A stretch of DNA of 64,000 nucleotides from the NCBI RefSeq assembly GCF_037975245.1, contig NC_092568.1:12175501-12239500 (forward strand), written 5' to 3'. The notes below the pieces were generated by a model. The model did not search any database. It was not told the origin of the DNA and saw only the letters and a list, made by a program, of their open reading frames with translations. Every line of letters begins with the position of its first letter. The stretch's first letter is position 1. Shown in pieces: positions 1-10,747 of the stretch. Made by a program: the position numbers and the translations under genes. The stretch comes from Apostichopus japonicus (lineage: Eukaryota; Echinodermata; Holothuroidea; Aspidochirotida; Stichopodidae).

Positions 1-20
1 CTTCTTCATATTTCTTTCAG

Positions 21-437
21 ATCCGACCGGTACCAAGACAGCCATCAAATACATGTACTATTGGACTGGTAAGTGTCGCTATATTGTGTCACATGTCATT
101 GCAAAGGTGTTTCTCTTCGGATGTTCATTTGGCGGGTGGGGGGGGGGGGGTGTGGGCGTAACTTACGCTCAATATATACGGTATCATCTGGAGGTATAGA
201 AGGGGACAAACAGTGGTGTGGGAAGGATTTCTTCATAGAGCTATTACGGCTCCTGACTATAACAACAAGTAAACCTATAGCCTTAACGTAATGGACACTG
301 TGACTTTTTTTGTGAGTTTATTGTTTCAGCGATATTAATGGATTCCTCTTTCCTTTCTCTGACAGATGGGGTGTCTTCATACCAACTGAAGGCGAATAAG
401 ATAACAACTCAAACCGAAGGTTTGTAATTTCAAATAT

Positions 438-483
<46 letters not shown>

Positions 484-3400
484 TAAGGAATCATGAATAT
501 CAAATTACAATTTATCTTATATATTAAGTATTCTTATAGATTATAATACCTTTGATGGCCTATTATTCTGTCATATTATGATGTGACGTAATATATTCTC
601 TGTTTACAGACGGACAAACTATCACCCATACACAGGACATTCAACAGTGTGATTACTCTGGTGAGTAACCTACTGTTCATTATTTTGTTATAATTTATTA
701 TTTTAACCAATTATTAATTTATTTATTATTTGAAACAGTCATAAGACATAATTAGCTTCTCATCAACTTAATGATGTGTTTAGCAAATTTCCTCATCTTT
801 CAACCAGTCCACCCACCCTACTCTTCATCACTGTACAAAACATAATCGAGGAAGTTTTAACTCACAATGCTTCAGTATAATATCGATACGGTTACATTTG
901 TAATTATTAAATAATCCATAATTTGTTGTAAATTACTCTCCTCGTTCTCAGTTTTTGGGATTGGCAAGGAAGAGCTTAGCCACATCACTGATAACACTGT
1001 AGTAGGTTAGTAGCTATATACCTCTGTCATTGATATACATGCATTGATATACGATCGCACAGCGATAGAAAGAAATCCATACCTTTGATAATGTCGTGAA
1101 TACTTATATAACCTTCCTCTTGTCAGTTCATCATTGTTGGCTTTTATTGTTTATGGAACGCCACCCACCAGTATAATTTACAAATTAATTTTTTTTTGTT
1201 CGCTTTTTATTTTAGCTGGAAAGCAAACAACAATAAACAAACAATTCAGTTTTCAGACCAGTGTTAGTGGTGAGTTGGATTTATTTATATAAAATATGAA
1301 TGAAATGATTCTTAACCTAACACGATCTGCTCTTCATAAAGTTAAAAGACTTCAAAAGATAAATAATCAAGTTTCTCTGCGAAACTCGTATATTAAACTT
1401 ATTTTATCTTTCTTTGTTCTTTATGTTGTTATATTACCATAGTTTGGAATTAAATTGCTGCTACAAACAGTTGTCATGTAAAGGATAAAAATAAGAACAC
1501 ATGAACCGGATGACAGTAAAGTTTTTATAACAAGTTGCAGTTTTGTAATTAACTTGATTTACATATTGTATCCTCAGACGGGACATCATGCCAGAGTCAA
1601 ACTCAGAGTGGCTCGGAGGAAACTGTATCAGGTATGGTTAAGTAAAGACCATTAACCTTCATTTCTAAGCTATCTTGTGTAAACTAATATTTACGAAAGT
1701 AATAAAGTAAATGTCAAGAAAACTAGTTTAACCTTTCACACTCTTGTTTCTATATTATTTTATATTGTTATGTACCTACTGTATCAAGTATGGTAAATTA
1801 AAAAATGTAGACCACTTGAAGTAACAAACATTTTGTATTAAAGATTGTGTCCCGAGGCTTGCAGGTATCAAAATATAATAATTACTTCTAAACCTTTGTA
1901 TTTACTTCCAGATGATGACGTCACAACTACAGTATATCAGGATCAGCGAATCTCAACTGGTGAGTGATTTTAATCAGAAATAATATTGATTCAGTCATTT
2001 AGTGATATATTACAGTAAATATTCGTATCATAATTAATTAATATCGAGAAATGATGTTACTCTGAGGATCGTGAATTTCTTAATATTAATAAATATAGAT
2101 CAATAATTTATGATACCTTCGCGCTTGTACCGATTTATATCCTATCATGGTCAAGGGGATATCACAGTAGGCTATATTATACGTTGTTGGTGTTGCTTTG
2201 TTTTTTTTTTTTGCTTTTTAGTAGTGCCCTTCTTATACCATATCTTTGTCTTATATATATATGGAGTTTCATCCAGTGTAGTGACGTCATCAAGCCAATC
2301 GACCCGCACAGGTAATTATGAATCGATTATGCAAATGTATACATGAGAGTTTGTATCTCTATTACCGTTAAAGGATTCATCTAAAAAGCGAAAAAAAGAG
2401 CAATTTCTAATACAATCCATGTAGTCATTCATTGCATATTTTCGTGAAGGGGGGGGGGGGACAATGACTTTCTCCGGGAGGGGCAGGCAGAGCCTTTCTA
2501 AAGGCCAAGTATATATATCTCACGATGTTTCCTTCCTTTGTTCTCCATCATAGGCCGATTGAAGACAAATAAATTTATTTTGTATTTTCTTGTTTATAGA
2601 TGATACTTACTACAGCCACAGTTTGCTGGAGACGACTACGAATGGTAATAATTTACTCATCTCAATTTAGCGATACATGTATAGCCTGTCATAATATATT
2701 ATCAATATTACACAAAACAATAATTGTAACAAACATTTGACAGACACATCACGAAGATTGAATTTTCTTAAGTCGTTCGATCGAAGTATTAAAATTCCTT
2801 ACGAAGTATCTATCGAGTATCGAGATATAAGAATTATATGAAAATTTTATACAATCATACTTGGGAGTATTTTCTCACATGTATCGATGAGAAGTTAAAC
2901 GGATGCGTCTTTATATTCGCCGTTTGATTTCATGTTTATGGCGCAACTCGGGGTAACAGTCTGTCTTTTGAAACAATTACCAAATTGTATATTTATTTTA
3001 CAGATGGAAGTTACGAATACCAGGCTGAGGAGATAGACCTACGACAATCAGGTTTGCATATTTACTTCAAAAGATTCCATTTATTTAAAATAAGTACGTT
3101 ATTCTGTAACAAAGTTTAACCAAGGACTGGACATAACATAAAGGATTATTACACACACGTTTGGCCATGGCTATTTCTTGAGTTACATTATCAGACGTGC
3201 ACAGGATTTCAAAGATGGGGGGGGGGGGGTGATTAATTGCTAAATTTGCCCAGACTGATTTACGTAGGGGCATGACCGTAGAATGTACAGATGCGGATCA
3301 AGGGTGCTTATAGGAAGGGGTGTGGCACTGTGGTCTTTTAAGCCGTCTCCCGAATAAGCATACAATGTGCAGACATCAAAATAAATGATGCATTCTGGGG

Positions 3401-4324
3401 TATATTAAGCCTGACTATAAATTATGTCTATAATTCGATCTAACGCAATGTTTGGGCTTTAAAATAGTTTTGAATTTCAGAGTGAGTCTGAAAAGCGGCC
3501 CGTTCACCCCATACCCCTGGTTCTACACCTCAGGACGTCAGTGAGCCCAGAGGAGTGGTGTTATTCTCTTCCTCCCACTGACTATAGAGGAATGGGCCAC
3601 CCCCACTCGGGAAAGCCTCTGATTTTATATTTTTTTCTTTATCCATAAAATATTTTGTAATAAAGTTACCAATAACATCAGAAACAATGTCTCTTAAACG
3701 AATAATGATTTTAACTAGTCATATTGACCTTTGACCTTTCTGAGATTACATTTTCACAGCCACTTTAATATTGACATTGACGATCCTCTTATTTACCAAC
3801 AGACGGTTTTTTCTTCATCAAACAAACCTACCCAGCAGGGAAAGGAGACGACGTGTTCACTAATGGTATGATACATGTTTACATGATCAATATACATTAT
3901 TAGATAATTAAAATGAGTAAATATCAATTAAGAGACATTTCCTCACTAAATGGAATACATTAACCGTTTACAATACTGACCGGTATACGTAAGAGTGTAT
4001 TTTATAGAACATGTATATAAACTGTATACTTCTCTCTGCGATGTTAGTAAATTTTCGCTAGGATCGAAACGTCGGGGCCTTTTACTTTGACACATTTTCT
4101 TACACATGTTCTTTAGTGTTTAAGTAGTTTCCTAACAGTTTTTTTTTTCGTTACTTTTCGTCAATTGCAAAGACAGCTTTCCAAACTAGTATAAGTAATA
4201 ATCTGAACTATTCATGGACCGTATAGTTGCACGAACTTCTTCTGTCCAATTTATTTTTTAGGTGCCATTCTTCTTTTCTTTACATTTTATAACAGATGAT
4301 CGTCACCTTTACCTGCAGTGCTGA
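21..4324 (+). CDS. Micro-exon gene copy A, 3' part (exons 12-23)
   Basis: Twelve exons are visible at 21-68, 366-419, 610-660, 952-1005, 1216-1269, 1578-1631, 1912-1959, 2267-2311, 2600-2644, 3004-3051, 3803-3865 and 4296-4324 (stop TGA). Each internal exon has a pyrimidine tract plus AG before it and a GT donor after it, is a multiple of three, and is phase 1 on both sides. Exon numbering comes from copy B, which aligns exon for exon. The encoded segments are Thr/Ser/Gln/Asp/Tyr-rich, for example DGQTITHTQDIQQCDYS, and the protein ends DDRHLYLQC. Exons 13, 14, 18 and 21 are identical in nucleotides to copy B, while the introns carry many indels. Exon 19 lacks the acceptor used in B (see 2251-2311). 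Exons 1-11 lie before the window. No known domain is recognised; a secreted or structural role would be inference. The gene structure is well supported, the function is unknown. Confidence 0.85.
438..483. repeat. (AAT)n microsatellite in copy A intron 13
   Basis: An uninterrupted AAT repeat of about 14 units follows the exon-13 donor. The same intron of copy B (around 24040) holds a much shorter run, so the tract length changed after duplication. Confidence 0.9.
2251..2311 (+). other. Altered splice acceptor of exon 19 in copy A
   Basis: In copy B exon 19 begins after TATATAG at 26095. The matching position in copy A reads TATATATATGGAG, so the original AG is gone. The next AG (2265-2266) lies six bases inside the exon. 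Using it gives a 45-nt exon (2267-2311) that stays in phase 1 and drops only the Asp-Gly pair. Skipping the exon would also keep the frame. Confidence 0.75.
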
Positions 4325-4986
4325 TGACTTTTACCCCTGGGGTAGGGGTGGGGTGAGACACGGGTACGTGAAGGGTCGGTTGGTGTTGAGTAACGGTATA
4401 AAGTCTCATATCCACTGGTTGGATGGCGAAGAAGCTTGTTTCTGTGTCCATCCATACTACATCAGATCACTGGCCGGATGTGATTCCTTGGTAACCATGA
4501 CGTCATTAACTTCCTATCACTCATGTTGATATATTCAGCTATGCTTTGTTTCGCGATGTGTTTGTTTCGTTTTAATCGTCAAATATATCGTTTGTATCCG
4601 TAACTCGTTCCTTTCGTTTCTTTCTATTACGTTGTGTGTTTTATGACAAGGGTGGAATCTAGGCATATTAAACACACATATGTACAATCACAAGAAATCT
4701 TTCTGTGTGAATACCACAACATTCTCCCATAACATTCATTGGATGGCTACACTTTACTTTGTGTTCAAGTTTAAAAAGGAACCACACAAGGTGTTCTGTG
4801 ACTTCAATGTCATGTTGATATTAGACATCGCACGAAGTGAACGAAATTTTGGGGATTTTCCTGGATTTTTGCGTTACCAAGAAGATGGTGACTACAGGGC
4901 ACGTCTCTACCCATACACCTCCCCCCTATCTCCTTGTGGCCCGATCCCCCCCCCCCCCGCTCCATCTAAAAAATAATAACAATAAA
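4325..4986 (+). other. 3' UTR / downstream flank of copy A
   Basis: The sequence after the stop is similar to that after copy B (28127-28400), including the run around TTTTACCCC and a shared segment ending in TTCCTATCACTCAT. AATAAA at 4981-4986 is a possible polyadenylation signal, but it lies in a simple A/T stretch. A 77-codon open frame starting at 4296 is out of phase with exon 22 and is closed by a 1-nt difference in copy B, so I treat it as non-coding. Confidence 0.4.
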
Positions 4987-5089
4987 TAAACATAACAAAG
5001 TGTTATAGGCAAAATTCAATCAAAAATTAAAGACGAAATCAAAAGAACAAAGGTGCGTTTGGCATAGTGAAGCACAGCTCATTACCGCA

Positions 5090-5460
5090 CATTAAAGCAT
5101 CTGTTCTTTTCTGTTTATTTACACGTTAGATAACCAAGGGATAAGGAAATAACGGCGTGGGGGGGGGGGGCTGGTATTGGCTTCCCTAAGAATCGTAGGT
5201 AAACTATTGCAATGGTAGTAAACATATCACATTTCGCCCCACAGCCTTACTGTTATTACTTCTATTACAAGTTTACGCTAGCGAAGTGCAGACTGGTATA
5301 TACAGAATATTGTCGTTCTCCGCGTCCATTAATTCTAGAGCCCAGTTGGCATTTACAATTCACTTATACATATTTAATCATTTTGATTAATTTAAAAAAA
5401 TATGATAACCTTTCCAGTCCAGCTTCACAAAGGATACCTTGCAGTTTACTCTAAATTGCT
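5090..5460 (+). repeat. Spacer block shared with 28405-28790
   Basis: This block aligns with the region after copy B, including TTACACGTTAGATAACCAAG and the stretch around TTTACGCTAGCGAAGTGCAG. In the B version it contains an open frame with a signal peptide. Here a 1-nt deletion near 5216 removes the in-frame ATG and an in-frame TAA follows at the ATTAATTCT site, so this version is decayed. Confidence 0.7.
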
Positions 5461-5557
5461 TATAGTAGTTTATACATAAGGAACACGTCATTGTGGTCAC
5501 TCCGTAGCGTTATGATTCAGTTACTCGTATGGCGGGCCATCAGTCTCAAATCATGGG

Positions 5558-5666
5558 CAATCGACTTATACCGATTTAAATCGACATATACCAATTTCCT
5601 TCGACTTATACCAGTTTCCAGCAGCTTAAATTAACCTATACCGATTTAAATCGACATATACCAATT
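5558..5666. repeat. Short minisatellite, about 20-bp unit
   Basis: Four to five imperfect units of the form TCGACATATACCAATTTCCT occur, alternating ATCGACTTATACCGATTTAA and ATCGACATATACCAATTT variants. No gene is visible here. Confidence 0.75.
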
Positions 5667-5944
5667 TTCGCTTAAACCTGATATTTGTCATGTCACGCCT
5701 TTTTCACTGGCACAACATCTTTTGTGTTTTCCCCAGGCTCAATATGGGTGTACTATACTTAAAGCATATATCTTACAGTTCTCATGATTTAATTCAGCTG
5801 TGTCAACTGATATGCTTCTGATTTGTTACATTCCACTACAAGAGAGTATACAAAACACAAATAAATGGGAACAAACATAAAAGAAAGTAAATTTGAATCA
5901 ATGGTAAATAACATGTAAATAATGGACTTGACTTTACAATATTT

Positions 5945-8900
5945 TGCATATAGCCACTCATCGATCTTGTAGACAGAATTATATCCTCTCACTCAAACGC
6001 AAAATGAGAGCAGGGACATCCAGCGGGCAAGCAGGGAGAATCCCCTGCTAGGGAGAATCCCCTAATAGTGAGGAGGGAAACTTCGCCTGACCTCTGCCAA
6101 TCGTAGTTCATGTGATTGAAAGATTGAAAACAGGTGTGCCAAGGTTGTATCATTCCCTTTTCTAATGTCTAATGTCGTTATAGTTTTAAATCCATAGAAA
6201 GGATATAGCAGCATATAGCTCTGTTATGATTGTATATAGTGTATTTTATAAGTGTATTTTTTTTCAGAGGGAATTTCATATAAGAACGCTTTCCCTTTTA
6301 GCTTTCCCTCCATTTCATGGCGGTTAGTTCTTGGGATCAACGTAATCTCTAATCATCCATGACTTGAAACGGAATACAAAGAATGTTTCTATAGTTCACA
6401 TGTTCTCATTGGTTCTTCCTTCCTTTTGACACTTACAACACTTACAATACTTACTACTATGATGTTCTTTTTTTAAAGAATAAATTTGTTGCATAAATAA
6501 ATTTGGGTCAGGCGATGAATTTAAAGTTAGTTAGGGGGGGGGGGGGGGGTCTTCGTTGGCCCATAGTCTAATTAAATATGATGGTCCCACCCAATGTTGC
6601 ATGTTTTTGATGATAAGATATATTTGCCTCAAACCGTATGAATTGAGCGTGACAAAACTGCTTGTTACCCAATGGCAATATCAGATCCTAATACAAGACG
6701 ATACCATGGTTACGTACTAAGGTTACCCAATTTAACTAGCTGCGTTCCGCTTGTTTATTTCTTTGTTATAGAGATCTGATCTGAGATACAATTTTCATGC
6801 TTCAGTAACTTATCGGCAAACTGAAATGAGAAGGAGGGGCGGCGGTGAGGGTAGAGTAGCTACGACCTTGAAAAGGTTGGTATTGCCTCCTATAACTTAT
6901 GCTTTATAGAGATTTTAGCTGCTGATAGAGTCGACCATGTCAGAGTGTTGACTTGTGTTGCACATATAAAAGCTATAAAAACATCCAAACCCCGTGCTCG
7001 TCACCGTCCCTTCCTCATTACCATTCAGTCTTTCAAAATGCAACAATTGTAAACAACGTTGGCTATTAATAGATCAAAATTTGATGTTTATAAAGATGAT
7101 TCTAACATTTTGTATTAAACTATAAATACACACTTGGGGGGGGGGGGGCTTTACATGCAACTACCGCAGTTTCAGAAGATCAATAAACACATCTAGTCAC
7201 TTGCGGACTAAACAAAGACTTGTATTCTAGACGAATTCCCGATCCCCGTATTTCCCAAATCTACTTGCATAAATTCAAAACCCTATGAATTCTGTCTCGG
7301 GTTTCGAATTACGGTGCTATTTCCAGCCATTCAGATACATAAATAAGATTAGTCACATGTAGTTAACGTGTTTGACTTAATAAGTATTGTCCATTCCTTA
7401 TTCAAAAAGGTCTTGAAATGTGAATAAGTATTGTTTGTTGAAATTTCAGGCTTAATCCAAGTTCATGATCGTCTGCATGAAATATAGTTGTAAAGGGAGA
7501 CAACATACAGCAAGAACTCTCTTGCGAGCATAATCTTACGAAACCTTTTGTGGATAAGAAGATTTCACGGAATCCGTTTTTCTTTTACTGCTTGCTTCGA
7601 AGTCATCGATATATCGGGGCATAAGCCTATTGTACATTTAAGTCTTGAAAGGAAGCGACATTCTTGCTGCTTGCAATGTAAACAAAAACATTGGAGCGTG
7701 AGTTTCTTGTTAATAAAGATTTTCAGATCCGTTGTTCTAATGAGAGTAAAACCGGATGAATAGAGATTTCGTTGAAAGCGGTGTCGTTCACTGTTACCAA
7801 TAGATTGTATCCAACCAACAATATCAATTTAAACTCGTAGAAAGTTAACTCATCAAATGGTTCAGTGGATAGCGCAGTGGACTGGTAACCTAATCAACTG
7901 AGTTCGACTCCATCGATGGTTGGTTCTACACGTTTAAAATTTCTTTTTCTATTTCAGTAGTCGACGCTGAAGTCTTGATATATTAATTCAACCATATAAA
8001 TTACTAGCTGATGTGGTGGCCGATGCTGTTAAGAGGGTGACGAAAGACTCATTCCTTGTCGGTCGTGTAAATCGTGGCTAGGGTTCAAGACAGGCCTCTG
8101 GCGATAATACCTCAGGCTGTGGCATGGTGCTTTTTTGTGGCCTAGGATCCCGTACCATGTCTCCCTTGTTGTCGCAAAAGAACCCGGGAGGATGCGCAGA
8201 AGGTCGGTCAAATCGACCAGAAGCGTACTAGGTGGCGTGCGTGAATCCTTGCCTTTGGCCAGCGGTGGTGACATCTCTGCGACCGGCATGCTTGCAGCCA
8301 CCGTCCACTGAATATGTGGCCTGATGAGGCGCTATTCTCCTAAAAGAGAGTCTACGGATGCCTTTAAGAGCCATATAGTTATTTTATATTAAAAAAAACA
8401 CCCTGTTTCAAACTAGCGCCATCGGATTCCTTAAAAGCCGTTTTTTTTTCTTGTCACTCTGAAGGTGGAATGGATTTTATTGTAATAGGTTATTTGTGGT
8501 AGGCCAAGCAACACATTCAAACAGTCATGCGGTTCACAGGGGTTTGCAGGAACTTAATTAGGCTCATTGTTTGATATAATTTGTTGGTAATGATTTACAC
8601 AACCTACACCAAAACAAGCATTATATTCGTTGCAATACAAGAGACATACAAGCCGACAAGACCATGAGATAAAATTTTAATATATATAGAAGTCAATCTA
8701 TATCACTTTTGCAAGAAAACCAAAGTATACTAGTTTCAATATGGTCCCATTATAAGCAACAATGTTAATGTAACAAATTATCATACCGGATAGTAGGTAG
8801 TTTCGGAAACTGAGTGATTCTTAAGAACTTTGTTTGAGATTCACAAAAACAAAACATAAATACCCCGTATTGTGTTTTGATAACTTCAGCAACAAAATTA

Positions 8901-9810
8901 AGTTTGATATGCCGTGGACCGTTAAAAACTACTGCTCTCGGTCTAGCTAGGGTTGTATAGCACATTTACTTATTTTTTTGTTTGTTCTTTTGAATGACCC
9001 TTTAAACAGTTGAGGTTCACTAGTTAAAGTGACTGGACCATTTAATTAGTTAATTACACAGCCAATCAGACTAGTTCCTCTGTTGGTTGCACTACACAAC
9101 TCATTGGGAGAAATTAAGATGATATGGTCTCAAATGACATGTTTATAATTTATTACAAATTTGTTAAGGACAAATGATGTCGAATGCCATCCAAGGGTGC
9201 TCTGTTGCGTATATGAAGTTTAACGAACATATTCTGGTTGACCTAAAAACAACGGATAAACATTAACTATAACAACTGCAGTGAGGAGCCGACGTCACCA
9301 TCAAGTTAGCCTAAACGAATATTCCAGAAATTAAGTATATTTAACGATACATATCTTGAAAAATAATGGAATAGCTACAGAAACATTATTGGACTCAAAG
9401 TTGTCTGTTTTCTTTGTATTATAACATATCAAGACTCAAATGCTGCCTTATTTATTATTTAATTATTTAAGTGAGTTATCGAGTTACAGCAAAATGTAGT
9501 TGCCGATCATTCTCCCGTGATTGATTACCGGGGATGCTTTTTAAGAAAAGTCACCCAGGAAAGAACCTGCGCAAGAAAACCAAACTACGGAACGTCTGAT
9601 CTGCTCTCAACCCCAGTCCCCTTGCATCGAGACTGTGTATAACCATTCCCCTCGTAAGGGAACAGATACTACACATGATCTTCGGGGATGTCTTCAACTC
9701 TTCGGTCTATCTGTTCGTTGTACACGTCTCTGGATAAAAGTAGTTTTATCTCGGAAGAATGTTACCCGATTCCCTGTTCTTTATTATAATTGTTTTACAA
9801 GTCAATAGTG
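5945..9810 (+). repeat. Duplicated spacer module (copy 1)
   Basis: About 3.9 kb of non-coding spacer between copies A and B aligns almost continuously with 32588-36568, with small indels and a roughly 260-bp extra piece at 33353-33620. Parts of it (7135-8450 and 9305-9575) occur a third time, joined together, at 31086-32587. No convincing gene is present. It holds poly-G runs at 6534-6549 and 7136-7148 and a SINE-like tRNA head at 7858. The arrangement indicates segmental duplication together with the micro-exon gene, then local rearrangement. Confidence 0.8.
7858..8340 (+). repeat. tRNA-derived SINE-like repeat (copy 1)
   Basis: An A-box-like TGGTTCAGTGG (7858-7868) is followed 32 bases later by a B-box-like AGTTCGACTCC (7901-7911), as in RNA polymerase III internal promoters. 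The body downstream (about 8000-8340) is conserved at 31876 and 34876. All three copies lie within duplicated spacer, so the true ends of the element cannot be set from this window. A complete cloverleaf is not evident, so I do not call a tRNA gene. Confidence 0.5.
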
Positions 9811-9937
9811 TAGTTGGTGTGCAATAAATTTACCTATTGATCGTTTTCTGCTTGAAAAAAAAATAAACTTAGACCAAACTAATTATAGACTTGAGTAATG
9901 CCTCAGAATGCATCATTTCACGTCGAATATTTGTTTA

Positions 9938-10000
9938 GGGGAGGTAGAGGGAGAGAGGAAGTGGAGGGTAGGGGAGGGGAGGAGAGGGGAGGGTGAGCGG
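9938..10000. repeat. G-rich polypurine tract
   Basis: About 60 bases are almost entirely purine on the + strand, with many GGGG and GGGA groups. The tract could form triplex or quadruplex DNA. It lies about 750 bp upstream of the copy B start codon. Confidence 0.7.
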
Positions 10001-10539
10001 GGTCCCCCGTATCCTCTTTCAGGAAGTTGGCTTCTCAAGGCCCCTATCACGTCCTTTATCCGCCTCTGTTAGCTAAGTGCTGTGTCATGCATATATTTCA
10101 CAACTCGCAAATATTCAATTCTACGGAAGACTCCGCTCAACAACTCTACAAAGCAATTCTGAATAGGTCAAAAGAATATGGTTCCTGTAGTGAATTTGAA
10201 CCGGGAACAGATAGTGGATATGGAAAACTCACGAAGGACACTGCATGATCATTGCGAAAGCGTAGGACATATAGGTCGCCTTCAGCGTAGCCTACAACGG
10301 TATAGTGTCAAAGATGCGCTAGATCCATTACTCTCATACCTTTCACAAACAGTAAAGTCAGTACACGCACGAGGATACATACGTTTGTTACTGTATGATT
10401 TCTTGCAGTGCGTCCATGCACACTTAGCGATGGAGCCAACTTACGCGTACACGTGCGCGCATTCGCTTACCGATGCGCTATAACAGTTCTCTGTAAGTTG
10501 TATTTTTATGGGCCGAAGCGCAACAACAGATCTTGGAGC

Positions 10540-10747
10540 GTAACTCGTTGAAACCCCTTATCTACATTAGTGTAGATCAGTGGTTGAAACGCACTGAGTG
10601 ATCATTGCGCGAGCGTTACTGTACATGTGACGTCACACAGAAATGACATGAACAACGACAATAAACATTATAAGCTATATATGTAATGTAATGTTTATAT
10701 TGCAATTGCTCTTCGTTGAAGATAAGTCTATTGTGCGATTTTTCAAG
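10540..10747 (+). promoter_or_regulatory. Putative promoter / 5' flank of copy B
   Basis: This region aligns with the flank of copy D (about 62700-62910). B has a full CRE-type palindrome TGACGTCA at 10628-10635; D has TTACGTCA at 62793-62800. A TATA-like TATATA at 10677-10682 is about 70 bases before the ATG, matching TATAATAAT at 62841 in D, also about 70 bases before its ATG. The conserved spacing supports a core promoter. The transcription start is not known. Confidence 0.5.

Noticed and set aside
4296..4529. 77-codon open frame over the terminal exon of copy A
   Set aside because: It is out of phase with exon 22, and the equivalent frame in copy B is closed by a one-base difference. The conserved reading gives a TGA after nine residues in both copies.
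7858..7925. Possible tRNA gene
   Set aside because: A and B boxes are present but a full cloverleaf and acceptor stem are not, and the sequence sits in repeated spacer. A SINE head fits better.
10178..10483. 101-codon open frame upstream of copy B
   Set aside because: No motif, no splice context, and no counterpart upstream of copy D.
10691..10747. Upstream in-frame ATG for copy B, giving a more hydrophobic start
   Set aside because: Copy D has no ATG at that position and an in-frame stop just upstream, so the shared ATG is preferred.
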